A DNA stretch of 64,000 nucleotides from Streptomyces aureus (GCF_000725495.1 NZ_JNZD01000020.1:62001-126000), one strand, 5' to 3'. Shown: positions 22,623 through 31,645, counted from the stretch's first letter. Numbers and translations are program-made. The notes: generated from the sequence alone by a model not told the origin.

Positions 22623-23486
22623 ATGCACCCCACCACCGCCCCCGCCGGATGCCACTGGGACGGCAGCCCACGCACCGCACGCCCCCAACGCCCACTGCGG
22701 GTGACCGCCACCAGCCCGAGCCGTCTGCTGCGCACCGGCCAGAGCAGCCGCTGCCGCCAGTGCGGTCACCGCATCGACCGGTACCAGCGCTCCGGCCAGC
22801 AGCCCATCGTCCTGCACCCGACGGAACTGGACACCTCTCAGGTCCCTGCCCCCTATCGGTGGCATCTGAGTGGCGGCATCGCCCACCCCCACAGCGATGG
22901 CAGCGCGTGGTGCCGCATCCCGCACCACGCGCTCTGCCCAGAACACGCCCCCACCACGCCGCCCGGCCCCTACATCGAATCCCTGCGCCGCCAACTCGCC
23001 GTCCGCACCCGCCGCCTGATCGACACAGGCCAGTTCACCCCAACCCCCACCGCCTGCGAGACAGACTCCCGCCCCAGCCGAGACTGCCCCGCCCGGCCCG
23101 TCGTGCAACTGCTCCTGGGCCGCTACCTCGCCGACGGCCCCCTCGAAGCCATCCAGTGCGTGGCCCAGACCCGCCAACGCCACCGCTGCGCCCAAACCGT
23201 GCTCGACCCCAGCCGCCCCCGCGGCGCATGGACCCTGCTGCCCGCCACCCCGCAACGCGGCCAACTTGTCCTGCCCGCCACACTCATGGCCGTCTACGAC
23301 CTCAGCCGCCTGCCCTACGCCGAGCAGCTGCGCTGGCGCACCCAGCGCTGCCCCGCCCACGCCGCAACCCCCGACGCCGCAGATCTCACGCCGGCCGGAT
23401 GGCAGGTCTTCGACCCCCTCCTGCACACGGCGCACCTCCACACCCGACTGCCCCACGTCCCGTTCACCCAGCGTGAAGAGGCATGA
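22623..23486 (+). CDS. DUF6083-domain protein
   Basis: About 287 residues from ATG 22623. It carries CRQCGHRIDRYQRSGQQPIVLHPTEL, then VPAPYRWHLSGGIAHPH and WCRIPHHALCPEH, the Cys/His pattern I associate with DUF6083, a Streptomyces family of unknown function, likely a zinc ribbon. The second half (RPVVQLLLGRYLADGPLEAI, RHRCAQTVLDPSRPRGAWTL, RTQRCPAHA) has further Cys residues. The gene overlaps the next by 4 bp. Context: first gene of an operon ending in a UvrD-type helicase. Confidence 0.75.
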   Translation: MHPTTAPAGCHWDGSPRTARPQRPLRVTATSPSRLLRTGQSSRCRQCGHRIDRYQRSGQQPIVLHPTELDTSQVPAPYRWHLSGGIAHPHSDGSAWCRIPHHALCPEHAPTTPPGPYIESLRRQLAVRTRRLIDTGQFTPTPTACETDSRPSRDCPARPVVQLLLGRYLADGPLEAIQCVAQTRQRHRCAQTVLDPSRPRGAWTLLPATPQRGQLVLPATLMAVYDLSRLPYAEQLRWRTQRCPAHAATPDAADLTPAGWQVFDPLLHTAHLHTRLPHVPFTQREEA

Positions 23487-23965
23487 CCATGCGGCACCAC
23501 GCCCTGGACATCACCCTGACCAGAGCCCTCACACCGGCCGAACTCCACCGGGCCACCCGCACGATGCCGTTCGCAGCCAACCACGACACCACCCACCTCC
23601 TGGCCCTCGTCCGCGCCAAAACCCCGGCCAAAGCCCTCAACCGGCTCCGGCACCAGGTCGGCGGACGGCTCCCCATCGACGTGATCACCACGCACTACCC
23701 CGACCCACGCGGACAGATCTTGCTCAACCTCACCTTCTCGCCCGCCGCATACGCCGCTCTTGAGACTGCCGCCGAACACACGAGAAGACCACCGCACCTG
23801 TTCGTGCAGGAAGCCGTCCACCAGGCCCTGGCCCGGCACGCCGATCAGGAAGCCGATCGCCTCGACCGCGCACTCCAGCACCTGCTCGCCGGCACCACCC
23901 CGCCCCATCTCCTGGCAGCCGTTGGGCGCATGCTCACCCACACCACCGGAGCAGCGCCGTGCTGA
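23483..23965 (+). CDS. Hypothetical protein with possible ribbon-helix-helix domain
   Basis: A 160-residue protein. The N-terminal half (LTPAELHRATRTMPFAANHDTTHLLALVRAKTPAKALNRL) is unassigned. QILLNLTFSPAAYAALETAA, then EHTRRPPHLFVQEAVHQALARHADQEADRL has the strand-helix-helix rhythm of RHH/CopG DNA-binding domains; this is inference. It overlaps DUF6083 by 4 bp and the helicase by 7 bp, so the three genes are almost certainly co-translated. Confidence 0.65.
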   Translation: MTMRHHALDITLTRALTPAELHRATRTMPFAANHDTTHLLALVRAKTPAKALNRLRHQVGGRLPIDVITTHYPDPRGQILLNLTFSPAAYAALETAAEHTRRPPHLFVQEAVHQALARHADQEADRLDRALQHLLAGTTPPHLLAAVGRMLTHTTGAAPC

Positions 23966-25428
23966 AGCCCACCGACGAACAGCAAGCCGCCGCCGACGCC
24001 TTCCACGCCGGCCAGCATCTGGCCCTGCAGGCCGGTGCAGGCACCGGCAAGACCACCACACTCGCCGAACTCGCCCGCGCCACCCGGCGCTGCGGCCGCT
24101 ACCTTGCCTACAACCGCGCCATCGCACAAGACGCCCACGCCCGCTTCCCGCCCACCGTCAGCTGCAAGACTGCCCACGCCCTGGCCTACGCCGCCGTCGG
24201 CCACCGCTACACCCGCCGCCTCAACTCCCCGCGCCGCCCCGCCTGGCAGATGGGCCACGCCCTCGGCATCACCAAAGCCATCCGCATCGGCGAACGCGAC
24301 CTGTCACAGAAGACCCTCTCCAACGCCACCCTGCGCACCGTGGCCCGCTTCTGCCACACCGCCGATCCGGACGTCGCCCGCCATCACGTCCCGCGCCTGC
24401 GCGGCCTCGAAGACGCGAAACTGCACGCTCAACTCGCCGATCACATCGTGCCGTTCGCCCGCAAAGCCTGGACCGACCTGCAAAACCCCGACGGCGGCGC
24501 AGTCCGGTTCGAACACGACCACTACCTGAAGATCTGGGCCCTCACCCAGCCCAGGATCGACGCCGACTTCCTGCTCCTGGACGAAGCCCAGGACACCAAC
24601 CCCGTCGTCGAACAGATCTTCCTTGCTCAACGCGGCCACGCCCAGCTCGTCATGGTCGGCGACTCCGCCCAGGCCATCTACGACTGGCGCGGCGCCAAAG
24701 ACGTCATGACCGGCTTCGACGGCACCCAGCTCGCCCTCTCACAGTCCTTCCGCTTCGGCCCTCACCTCGCGGACGAGGCCAACCGGTGGCTCGCCATCGC
24801 TGACGCCCCGATCCGCCTCACTGGCACCGACACCGTCCCCACCGACCTGGGCCCCGTCACCCGCCCCGACGCGGTGCTGTGCCGAACCAACGTCGGCGCC
24901 ATGGCGCAAGCGATGAACCTCCTCGCCGCCGGCCAAAAGGTCGGGCTGGTCGGAGGAGGCGACAGCCTGCGCGCCCTGGCACTGGCCGCCCAGGACCTCA
25001 AAGACGGCCGCCGTACCAGCCACCCGGAACTCGTCCTCTTCGCCACCTGGGGAGAGCTGCAGGACTACGCCTCCCACGACCCGGCGGGACGCGACCTGCA
25101 GCCGCTGGTCGACCTCGTCGACACCCACGGCACCGAAACCATCCTCGACGCCGTAGCCCAGTTCGTCCCCGAACAGTCGGCCGACGTCACGGTCTCGACC
25201 GCCCACAAGGCCAAAGGACGTGAATGGGCCTGCGTGAGGATCGCGGATGACTTCAGGCCGCCGAAGGACAGCGGCCAAACCGACGACAACGGGCGGGCTA
25301 TTCCCGGCCCGATCGAAAACAGTGAAGCCCGACTCGCTTACGTGGCTGTCACCCGCACCCGCCAGCGCCTCGACATGAGCGGCCTCTTTTGGATCGACGA
25401 CCACCCAGACGGCAGACCCACCAGGTGA
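23959..25428 (+). CDS. Compact UvrD/Rep-type superfamily 1 helicase
   Basis: A 489-residue SF1A helicase, short against ~700 for UvrD. Motif I LQAGAGTGKTTTLAELA (~23-39), motif Ia-like YLAYNRAIAQDA, motif II LLLDEAQDTNP, motif III MVGDSAQAIYDWRGA, motif IV SQSFRFGPHLADEAN, motif V VSTAHKAKGREW, motif VI LAYVAVTRTRQRLDM are all present, so ATPase activity is expected. The 1B/2B inserts appear reduced. GTG start overlaps the previous gene. Stand-alone short SF1 helicases occur in phage-defence operons and mobile elements. Confidence 0.9.
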   Translation: MLKPTDEQQAAADAFHAGQHLALQAGAGTGKTTTLAELARATRRCGRYLAYNRAIAQDAHARFPPTVSCKTAHALAYAAVGHRYTRRLNSPRRPAWQMGHALGITKAIRIGERDLSQKTLSNATLRTVARFCHTADPDVARHHVPRLRGLEDAKLHAQLADHIVPFARKAWTDLQNPDGGAVRFEHDHYLKIWALTQPRIDADFLLLDEAQDTNPVVEQIFLAQRGHAQLVMVGDSAQAIYDWRGAKDVMTGFDGTQLALSQSFRFGPHLADEANRWLAIADAPIRLTGTDTVPTDLGPVTRPDAVLCRTNVGAMAQAMNLLAAGQKVGLVGGGDSLRALALAAQDLKDGRRTSHPELVLFATWGELQDYASHDPAGRDLQPLVDLVDTHGTETILDAVAQFVPEQSADVTVSTAHKAKGREWACVRIADDFRPPKDSGQTDDNGRAIPGPIENSEARLAYVAVTRTRQRLDMSGLFWIDDHPDGRPTR

Positions 25429-25472
25429 CTCCTGTCAGCCGACAGCGCCTCCCTGAGCATGCATCCAGGCAA

Positions 25473-25494
25473 CGCCCCCGAAGGTTAGGGGGCG
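25473..25494. terminator. Bidirectional terminator hairpin
   Basis: CGCCCCC pairs with GGGGGCG around an 8-nt loop, between the convergent helicase and DUF3761 genes. Confidence 0.55.
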
Positions 25495-25506
25495 GCGCCC
25501 GCTTTT

Positions 25507-25752
25507 CTATCGGTACCAGTACTTCACGCCACGGTGGTGGGAGCAGGTGCCGCGGAAGCGGGCGCTGTAGGAGTAGGTGCCGTCCTTGCACTTCGCCGTT
25601 GCCCCGCGCGGGTGGGACGAATTCGCCTTGCAGATGCCCGTCGTGTGCCGAGCACACGACGCGGCCGCAGCGTCTGTGGCAACAGCCACCGGAGTCAGCA
25701 GCGCACCTGCCATAACAACCGCAGCCACAGCTCCCCGGAATTTGGTCAGCAC
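25507..25752 (-). CDS. Secreted DUF3761 protein
   Basis: An 81-residue protein with a signal peptide (MLTKFRGAVAAVVMAGALLTPVAVATDAAAAS, cleavage after AxA near residue 31) and the DUF3761 core CKDGTYSYSARFRGTCSHHRGVKYWY. The mature part has four to five cysteines. DUF3761 is a small extracellular domain found beside or fused to nuclease-like domains; its role is unknown. It is the first of several exported proteins in this region. Confidence 0.85.
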   Translation of the reverse strand: MLTKFRGAVAAVVMAGALLTPVAVATDAAAASCARHTTGICKANSSHPRGATAKCKDGTYSYSARFRGTCSHHRGVKYWYR

Positions 25753-25984
25753 AAAGTCCCCCTCATTGAGTCGGAGGCGTGATCATGCACCGTCGGCCAG
25801 ATGCCTGCGCTGCTCATCCACCCCTCATCATCGGGTCGTGACACTCGAGGCCGAAGCGTCACCAAAGGTTCGACCCAGACGAACATCCAATCGACACAGT
25901 GATCTATGGAGCCGCTCCGCCAGCATTCGGCATGCACTATGTGCCAGTGGCAGTGAAGGAGGTGGGACAGGTGCTGCGCCGCGG

Positions 25985-26172
25985 CTTCCGCGCGGTCGTC
26001 TTCTCGGCGGCCTTCTTGGCAAGCTGCTTCTTTGCCGGCTTCGCAGCAGCGGTCTACTTCTTGGGCGTGTCGTGGACGGTTGCGTTGCAGCCCCGGCACT
26101 TGCGGGCCTTGGCCGCGGACTCCTTGAGTGTGGCCATGAGGTCGACGATCTGCCTCACCGCCTCCTTCGGTT
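25985..26172 (-). pseudogene. 3' remnant of a ku (NHEJ) gene
   Basis: Minus strand from ~26172: EAVRQIVDLMATLKESAAKA, then RKCRGCNATVHDTPKK, TAG, and in the same frame TAAAKPAKKQLAKKAAEKTTARKPRRS. Actinobacterial Ku proteins end VVDLMAALxxSVxxAR... followed by Lys/Ala-rich repeats (PAKK, AAKK) and a basic tip, which fits well. The preceding ~250 residues are absent and an in-frame stop divides the tail, so it is dead. The identification rests on a short C-terminal match. Confidence 0.5.
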
Positions 26173-26330
26173 GATCAGCGCCGCGAAACGCAGGGCGCAC
26201 TTCGTCCTGTCGCTTTTATGTGACGTGATTCATGACTCGGTTCGAGTCAACTTGCCCTGCAAACAAGTGAGTTACGGAAATTCGACTATAGGTTCCCCTG
26301 TGACCACTCTTGATCGTTCCAGGGGGAATC

Positions 26331-27629
26331 TTGTCGCGTTCACACACGAGGCGACTGGCTCTGGCATGTGCCGGTGCCACCATGCTCACTGTTTTCGGGG
26401 GCGCTGCGCCAGCCAGTGCCAGCGCACCCAACCAAGCCTGCAGCCTTCTCTACAACGCCCGCATCACCTTTTGGGCGATGACCTGCAGCGAGCCGGGGGA
26501 GCCGATGATCGGCGCGTTTGCCACCTGGCGGAACGAGCCGCTCGTGTTCGACCACACGGACACCGGTTCCGCGACCGTGCAGGCATCGAATTACCTGCGG
26601 GTCACGCCGAACACCTCGAGCAGCCCGGACGGGCCCAACATCGAGATCGGCCTCTATGCGCAGAAGACGGGGAGGACCACCAACAGCTACGGGCCGCGCT
26701 GGACGGAGCTGACCAACAGCGGCGGACGCACCAAAGCCATCACGGCCGGCGTCGATCCGAACAAGCCGAACAAGCGCAACCACACCTACATGACCGTGCG
26801 TCAGGACCACGGCAACCAGTGGGACGTGCTGTACGACTTCAACAAGGTCGGTTCCACCACCAGTCAGCTCAAGGTGCTGGGCGGCGCGACCAACCGGATC
26901 GACGTCGGGCTTGAGGTCACCGGACCTCAGTACATCGACGTGCCGGCGATCTCGAACCGCATGCAGTACATGACTGGGAACAAGGTGTGGGAGCGAGTGG
27001 CCACGCGCAACGTGGCCAGGTCCGTCACGCTCCCCGCGTGCAGTTCGAGCAGCAGGCCGCCCAACTGCTTCACCACCAAATTGACCGACGGCACGAACTT
27101 CGCCCAGTGGACGGTGAGCAAGCCGCGCCAGCACGCTGTCGCTCTTGCCGCACCAGCTGCCGCGAACACCAGCCTGCCTGCCACCTTCAACGGCGTCGAC
27201 CAACAGGCCCTGCAGTCCTGCATGGACGACGACCCCGACACCTGTCTGGCCTCTGTGCCCGGCCTGGCCGAGTGCGTCACCACCGCACGGATCTGTAATG
27301 CCGCAGCCCTGCAGCACGATGCCACTGCAGATGACACAACGACCGACGCGGACGTCACGGCCGCCGGCATCCGAGACCAGGCGGCCGCTGCCTTCGACGT
27401 CCCTGCCGACGATCTCACCGTTGCCCCGCCGGTCTTGTCGGCCGGACCCCGGATCAGCCGCTCTGAGGGTGACAGCAGCAGTGACGGCGCCTGGGCAGTG
27501 ACCTCGACGCACTCCACCCCCGGCCTGCACCCCACCGACCAGCGCTTCGACGGCTTCACCGCCCGCTACTCGGCACGCACCGGCGCTCTGCTGGAGGCCT
27601 GCTGGGGTGACCTCTGCGATGCCTCATGA
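26331..27629 (+). CDS. Secreted protein of unknown function
   Basis: About 432 residues. A Sec signal peptide is visible (SHTRRLALACAGATMLTVFGGAAPASASA). The mature part has CSLLYNARITFWAMTCSEP, then regions rich in Asn/Thr/Ser (beta-type), then DDDPDTCLASVPGLAECVTTARICNAAAL and a C-terminal GALLEACWGDLCD. Start: TTG 26331 has AGGGGGA just upstream; TTG 26310 is the alternative. No family recognised. It sits 61 bp before the secreted NucA/NucB nuclease gene, so a shared transcript is likely. Confidence 0.8.
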   Translation: MSRSHTRRLALACAGATMLTVFGGAAPASASAPNQACSLLYNARITFWAMTCSEPGEPMIGAFATWRNEPLVFDHTDTGSATVQASNYLRVTPNTSSSPDGPNIEIGLYAQKTGRTTNSYGPRWTELTNSGGRTKAITAGVDPNKPNKRNHTYMTVRQDHGNQWDVLYDFNKVGSTTSQLKVLGGATNRIDVGLEVTGPQYIDVPAISNRMQYMTGNKVWERVATRNVARSVTLPACSSSSRPPNCFTTKLTDGTNFAQWTVSKPRQHAVALAAPAAANTSLPATFNGVDQQALQSCMDDDPDTCLASVPGLAECVTTARICNAAALQHDATADDTTTDADVTAAGIRDQAAAAFDVPADDLTVAPPVLSAGPRISRSEGDSSSDGAWAVTSTHSTPGLHPTDQRFDGFTARYSARTGALLEACWGDLCDAS

Positions 27630-27690
27630 ACGCCGTCACCAGCATCCGTGGACATCTCCCCGCCCTCGCCCGCATGCAAGGAGCTCTCAG

Positions 27691-28971
27691 GTGAACACCC
27701 CGCTCACTCTGGCCCGCCTGACCCGCGGCGCTGTCACTGCCACCGCCCTGACCCTGCTTGCCGCGGTCACCACAGGCGCCCACCCCGCGCCGGCCGCGGA
27801 TGACGCCTCACCCACACCAGCCGGGTTCGTCGACGCCGCCTTCGTTCCCGCGGAACAGCTGCAAGGCTTCGACCAGCTCGTCCCCCTGGCGGACTACCTG
27901 CACACACACGGCTCCAGCCCCGCCCGAAAGACCGCCGATGCCCCGGCTCCCCCGGACCCGGACCTGAAGCAGCAGTGCGCAAGCCACGCTGCCCAGGCCC
28001 AAGCCACCGCAGGCTGGATCAAATCCCGCTTCGAAAGCTGCCAAAAACGCCCCTACGACCTGGTCCTGCGCGACACCCGAGGCACCACCACCCTCGGCCG
28101 TCTCAAATTCGACCAGTGGATCCTCGGCTTCTCCTACGACGGCAGCCGCCGCGTCGACTACATCTCCAGCATCGAGAACATATTGATCCAGCCCATCCCC
28201 ACCGAAGACGCCACGAAATGGCGCGTGGGCCAGCACTTCCGCCAGAGCATCAACGCCTCCACCAGCGACCCGAACCCCCAGGTGACCGAGCCGCAGACCA
28301 AGGAACGCGACGAACTGCTCGGCGAGTGGGACCGCACACCCCAGTGGACACTCACCTACACCGCACCCGACAGGGGGCCCCTCTTCGAGCAGGGCAACCA
28401 GCAGCGTGTGTACTCCACCGTCGTCATGGACCTGACCGCCAGCTCACCCAATTCGACTCCCTACGGAGGAGGCGTCGACAACTACCACTCCAGCGTCCGC
28501 TACGACTACGCCGGCAGGCCAGCAGGCAAGTACAAGGGGACTGTCTTCACCGCCGCCCGCGTAGAACTGGTCATGAGCCAGAAGGATCCCGAGGCCAAGC
28601 AGAGTGCCCTGCACATCTACGACGCCCTGAACCGACCCGAGCGCACCTTCCCCTCGTGGCCCGGCAAGTCGGTTCCTGGAGCGAAGGAACCGCTGCACCG
28701 GGTCATTGATCCGGACAAGGTTGAAGCCAACCGCAAGAAATCCATCCAGGAATGCAGGAAGGTCTGGGGGGACTACACCGGCAGCGGCCTGGAGTGCGAC
28801 GAGTATCCCTTCGCCTCCACCGAGGAAGGTTCTACCAAGGGCGACAACCGCTTCTCCGTCCGGCTGATCGACGGCCCGGACAACCGCAAGGGCGGGGAGT
28901 ACATCAACGCGGTGTACACACTCAACCGGGTGCTGAACGGCGACCCCTTCTACGTGAAGATCACGAACTAG
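27691..28971 (+). CDS. Secreted deoxyribonuclease with C-terminal NucA/NucB domain
   Basis: About 426 residues from GTG 27691 (AAGGAG upstream). Signal peptide: LARLTRGAVTATALTLLAAVTTGAHPAPAA. The N-terminal ~300 mature residues are an unassigned beta-rich region. The last ~75 residues are the NucA/NucB fold: QECRKVWGDYTGSGLECDEYPFAST, then NRFSVRLIDGPDNRKGGEYINAVYTLNRVLNGDPFYVKI. DEYPFAST is the catalytic signature of Bacillus NucA/NucB DNases. I expect extracellular DNA cleavage, or delivery as an antibacterial toxin. The gene is followed at 20 bp by an acidic small protein, its likely inhibitor. Confidence 0.88.
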   Translation: MNTPLTLARLTRGAVTATALTLLAAVTTGAHPAPAADDASPTPAGFVDAAFVPAEQLQGFDQLVPLADYLHTHGSSPARKTADAPAPPDPDLKQQCASHAAQAQATAGWIKSRFESCQKRPYDLVLRDTRGTTTLGRLKFDQWILGFSYDGSRRVDYISSIENILIQPIPTEDATKWRVGQHFRQSINASTSDPNPQVTEPQTKERDELLGEWDRTPQWTLTYTAPDRGPLFEQGNQQRVYSTVVMDLTASSPNSTPYGGGVDNYHSSVRYDYAGRPAGKYKGTVFTAARVELVMSQKDPEAKQSALHIYDALNRPERTFPSWPGKSVPGAKEPLHRVIDPDKVEANRKKSIQECRKVWGDYTGSGLECDEYPFASTEEGSTKGDNRFSVRLIDGPDNRKGGEYINAVYTLNRVLNGDPFYVKITN

Positions 28972-28991
28972 CTGAAAGGCTCCGACTGGCC

Positions 28992-29540
28992 ATGGCGCTT
29001 CTCGCCGAACATAACGTCACCGCAACCCCCGGCCGCCGCGTCCTGGAGGTCTACGACGCGGACGCCTTCCTCGGCGACGGAGCCGCCCTGAAGGCCGCCG
29101 AAGTACAGGTGGTAGCGGGAAACGGCTACCACCTGTACCTCCTCAGCCTGCAACCCGACATGCCCGTCCAGATCACCATCCGTATCTGGGACTCCCCACC
29201 CGAGCCGCCGGCTGACGCCGAAGGCCACGGCGCCATCAGCCTTGAGTCCGAGACGGGCATCCTGGTAATCGGCCAGCTCGACCGCGGCCCCGCCCCCTAC
29301 GACGTCGTCCTTCCCCGCCCGGGCGTCTACGAGGGCCACGCCTGGTGGACCAACCGACGAGCAGCAGGCGACTACTACGACACCACCCTCGCCCAGCTCC
29401 CCGACGACGCCCCCGACACTTGGCTCACCGAAGCCTGGAACAACTGCCCCGTCACCGAGCGGTACGTCCTAGACCTCGCCTACATCCGGGAACCCGAACC
29501 CGATGATGATGATGATGACGACGAAGAGGACTGGGCTTAG
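28992..29540 (+). CDS. Acidic cytosolic protein next to the DNase (candidate immunity/inhibitor)
   Basis: A 182-residue protein with no signal peptide from ATG 28992. It contains VLEVYDADAFLGDGAALKAA, YHLYLLSLQPDMPVQITIRIWDSPP, GILVIGQLDRGPAPYDVVLPRPGVYEGHAWW, and ends in a run of ten Asp/Glu residues before W-A (seven Asp encoded by GAT/GAC repeats). It lies 20 bp after the NucA/NucB gene. Bacillus NucA has the inhibitor Nin; an acidic DNA-mimic inhibitor is a plausible parallel. No homology to Nin is claimed. Confidence 0.75.
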   Translation: MALLAEHNVTATPGRRVLEVYDADAFLGDGAALKAAEVQVVAGNGYHLYLLSLQPDMPVQITIRIWDSPPEPPADAEGHGAISLESETGILVIGQLDRGPAPYDVVLPRPGVYEGHAWWTNRRAAGDYYDTTLAQLPDDAPDTWLTEAWNNCPVTERYVLDLAYIREPEPDDDDDDDEEDWA

Positions 29541-29698
29541 ATCGGCGGCGGGGAGTTGACCAGCCGAGCCGCACCACGTGGTCAAAGTCGGTACGGCCCT
29601 CAGAGGGGGAGTTCCGAAGTGTCATCTGAGTCGACGCAGCTGACGTCCTGAACAGGGAGGGCCGCCCCGCGCGTTCGTCGGCCGGGCTCACTCTGCGA

Positions 29699-29730
29699 AG
29701 ACCCGTCCCGTTTTGCGGGACGGGTCTTTT
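29699..29730 (+). terminator. Strong intrinsic terminator
   Basis: AGACCCGTCCCG and CGGGACGGGTCT form a perfect 12-bp stem with a 5-nt loop, followed by TTT. It ends the exported-protein/nuclease transcript. Confidence 0.85.
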
Positions 29731-30081
29731 CGTCGTTTGGAGCCTACCGACCAGCAAAGAGGCTGTTACCCACTTTCGGGTGTCAGCCGGGCATGCGGTG
29801 GGGTGGCGCCACCTGGCGGGCAGTGCCTGATGGCCAACTGCTGCAAGGGCGCTGAGACCGGGCCCGCGTCAACTTCGTACACCGGCGAAATAGATGAATG
29901 CTGCAGCCAAGAGTCACAGCGGTGCGGTTGATCGGTAACGCACCCCGGATCGCGTTCACATCCTGACGAGTCGGAGGGCAAGGTGTGAATGCGCGGCCGG
30001 CCGGTCGCCACCCGCACACCGCACAACCCGGCACCCACCAGGGCGTTTTGAGATTGTGCCCGCACAATGCAGGGGGAACCT
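29731..30081. other. Intergenic region before the lamin-tail gene
   Basis: No credible gene. The promoter of the lamin-tail gene should lie in its last ~100 bp; I see no clear -35/-10 consensus. Confidence 0.4.
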
Positions 30082-30549
30082 GTGACCGTATCCACGTCTG
30101 CCCGCCGTCTGACCGCCGCCGCGCTGACCGCTGCTGCCCTCACCGCAGCGATCGCAGTCCCGGCATCCGCCACCGACCCTCGCCCACACCGCCAGGGCGT
30201 CGAGATCAGCCAGGTGCAGTACGACTCCCCGGGCCCCGACGACCGCTCCAACCGCTCCCTGAACCAGGAATGGGTGGAGATCACCAACAACACCCGCCGC
30301 AGCGTGAACCTGGACGGCTGGACCCTCTCCGACGCGGACGGCCACACCTACACCTTCGACCACTACCGCCTGGGCGGCCGCTCAACGGTCCGCGTCCACA
30401 CCGGACTCGGCCGCGACAGTCGCACCGATCTGTTCCAGGACCGGCGCGCCTACGTGTGGAACAACGACCGCGACAGGGCCACGCTGCGCAACGACCACGG
30501 CCGCTTCATCGACGACGCCTCCTGGGGCCGCCGCCACTTCCACCACTGA
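30082..30549 (+). CDS. Secreted lamin-tail-domain protein
   Basis: About 155 residues. Signal peptide VSTSARRLTAAALTAAALTAAIAVPASA, then one lamin-tail (LTD) domain: GVEISQVQYDSPG, LNQEWVEITNNTRRSVNLDGWTLSDADGHTYTFDHYRLGGRSTVRVHTG, DRRAYVWNNDRDRATLRNDHG. Bacterial LTDs often accompany extracellular nucleases and are thought to bind surfaces or DNA. GTG 30082 is chosen over ATG 30067 because GGGGGAA lies just before it. It stands alone between two terminators. Confidence 0.9.
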   Translation: MTVSTSARRLTAAALTAAALTAAIAVPASATDPRPHRQGVEISQVQYDSPGPDDRSNRSLNQEWVEITNNTRRSVNLDGWTLSDADGHTYTFDHYRLGGRSTVRVHTGLGRDSRTDLFQDRRAYVWNNDRDRATLRNDHGRFIDDASWGRRHFHH

Positions 30550-30561
30550 CCCGACCTGAAC

Positions 30562-30606
30562 CACCACCGCTCGCCGGGCCCGCTCCTCGCCGGGCGGGCG
30601 GTGGTG
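30562..30606 (+). terminator. Hairpin terminator after the lamin-tail gene
   Basis: CACCACCGC pairs with GCGGTGGTG; the intervening CGCC/GGCG bases can extend the stem. It starts 13 bp past the stop codon. Confidence 0.65.
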
Positions 30607-30900
30607 AAGCCAGGATGGGTCGGGCCGATCACCTGCGGTCCGGCCCACTGCCTTGTCCGGGACCATGGGAACAAGTTCAGTGACGGTCGGTGGGCCGTGG
30701 TCGACATACGGGACTGGAGCACGGCGCGCGAGTCGCACCCGCACCTGTGCGAGAACTGCCAGGACCAAGCCGTCGCAGCCGAACAGCAGGCTGAAGCTGG
30801 CGAAACGCGAGCGCCAGGACCAGGAGTCACCGCCAGGAGACGGAAGCTGAGCAGGCCGGGCAGAAGGCCGATGACTGGTTCGGACGTCGGCGCCACCTGA
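30601..30900 (+). CDS. Doubtful Cys-containing hypothetical protein
   Basis: The frame reads VGPITCGPAHCLVRDHGNKFSDGRWAVVDIRDW, then SHPHLCENCQDQAVAAEQQAE, which looks like real protein with CGPAHC and CENC pairs. However it starts inside the terminator stem and its last third is Arg/Pro-rich; the sequence DDWFGRRRHL appears in another frame at the end, suggesting a frameshift. Probably a decayed plasmid-type gene. Confidence 0.3.
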   Translation: MVKPGWVGPITCGPAHCLVRDHGNKFSDGRWAVVDIRDWSTARESHPHLCENCQDQAVAAEQQAEAGETRAPGPGVTARRRKLSRPGRRPMTGSDVGAT

Positions 30901-30948
30901 TCCGGCCCAGGACAAGGCGCAGCGGCCGACCATGCAGGCAAGCGCAAG

Positions 30949-31140
30949 GTGCTGGGCGAGCTCGCGTTGTCGTCGGCGGCTGCAGCGCTGGAGGGCATGA
31001 ACGGCGACGAGCAGCTGCTGAACCGGCGTGTTTACGGCGCGGGCCACGAGGACCTCAACCCCGGCCCGCTCCCGCACCGGACCTACGCCGCATTGGTCGG
31101 CGGACCGCTGGGCGGCCTGCTGTTGGACATCCACGGATGA
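30949..31140 (+). CDS. Short hypothetical protein or fragment
   Basis: 63 residues from GTG 30949: LGELALSSAAAALEGMNGDE, then LPHRTYAALVGGPLGGLLLDIHG. The ending recalls small Streptomyces proteins with LVGGPLDGLLLDVTGW, here cut short. No ribosome site stands out. Likely a remnant. Confidence 0.35.
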   Translation: MLGELALSSAAAALEGMNGDEQLLNRRVYGAGHEDLNPGPLPHRTYAALVGGPLGGLLLDIHG

Positions 31141-31645
31141 CGGACCGAGGAAGTCGATGACGGCGTGGCCCTGCCCACCGAGTTGTCACGGTGGCCCGGC
31201 AGTCGTGCCCTGTACGATCCGCACCCCGGCGAGTCTCGTATGCCTGTCCGGGTGTGACGTGCCGTCTCTACTACTCCGGTGACACCCCCTGACCGCCGCC
31301 ACACCCTGGCCATCGCCCCAACCCCGACTGGTCACACGTCGCCGGGCTGCTGGCTGGTACCGGCTCGCTATAGCTGCCCTCGGTGGCCGTCCCGCGACGT
31401 CGGCCGACTACGCGCGAGGCAAAGCTCTGGCCAGCGGTGATCGCAGAGGGCCAGCTCGTGCCGTTTTGTCGGGTACCCCGCTCAGCGGCGGTACCAGCGA
31501 GAGGGCGATGACCGGTCCAGACCACGCAAGAGGGCGAGTTGCAATGGTCAGGGCAGAGCCGCACGAGCTGGTGGTTTGCCGCATTCGAGTGACCGGTGGT
31601 GGCGCCATCGAGGGGTGACCGTTTCTGCTTCGGTAGTCATGCCGC
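31141..31645. other. No gene seen
   Basis: Open frames on both strands lack domain features and ribosome sites. It holds the upstream region of the HNH nuclease gene. Confidence 0.4.

Noticed and set aside
29500..29535. GAT/GAC run as a simple-sequence repeat
   Set aside because: It is in frame and encodes the acidic tail of the DNase partner; treated as coding, though slippage is possible.
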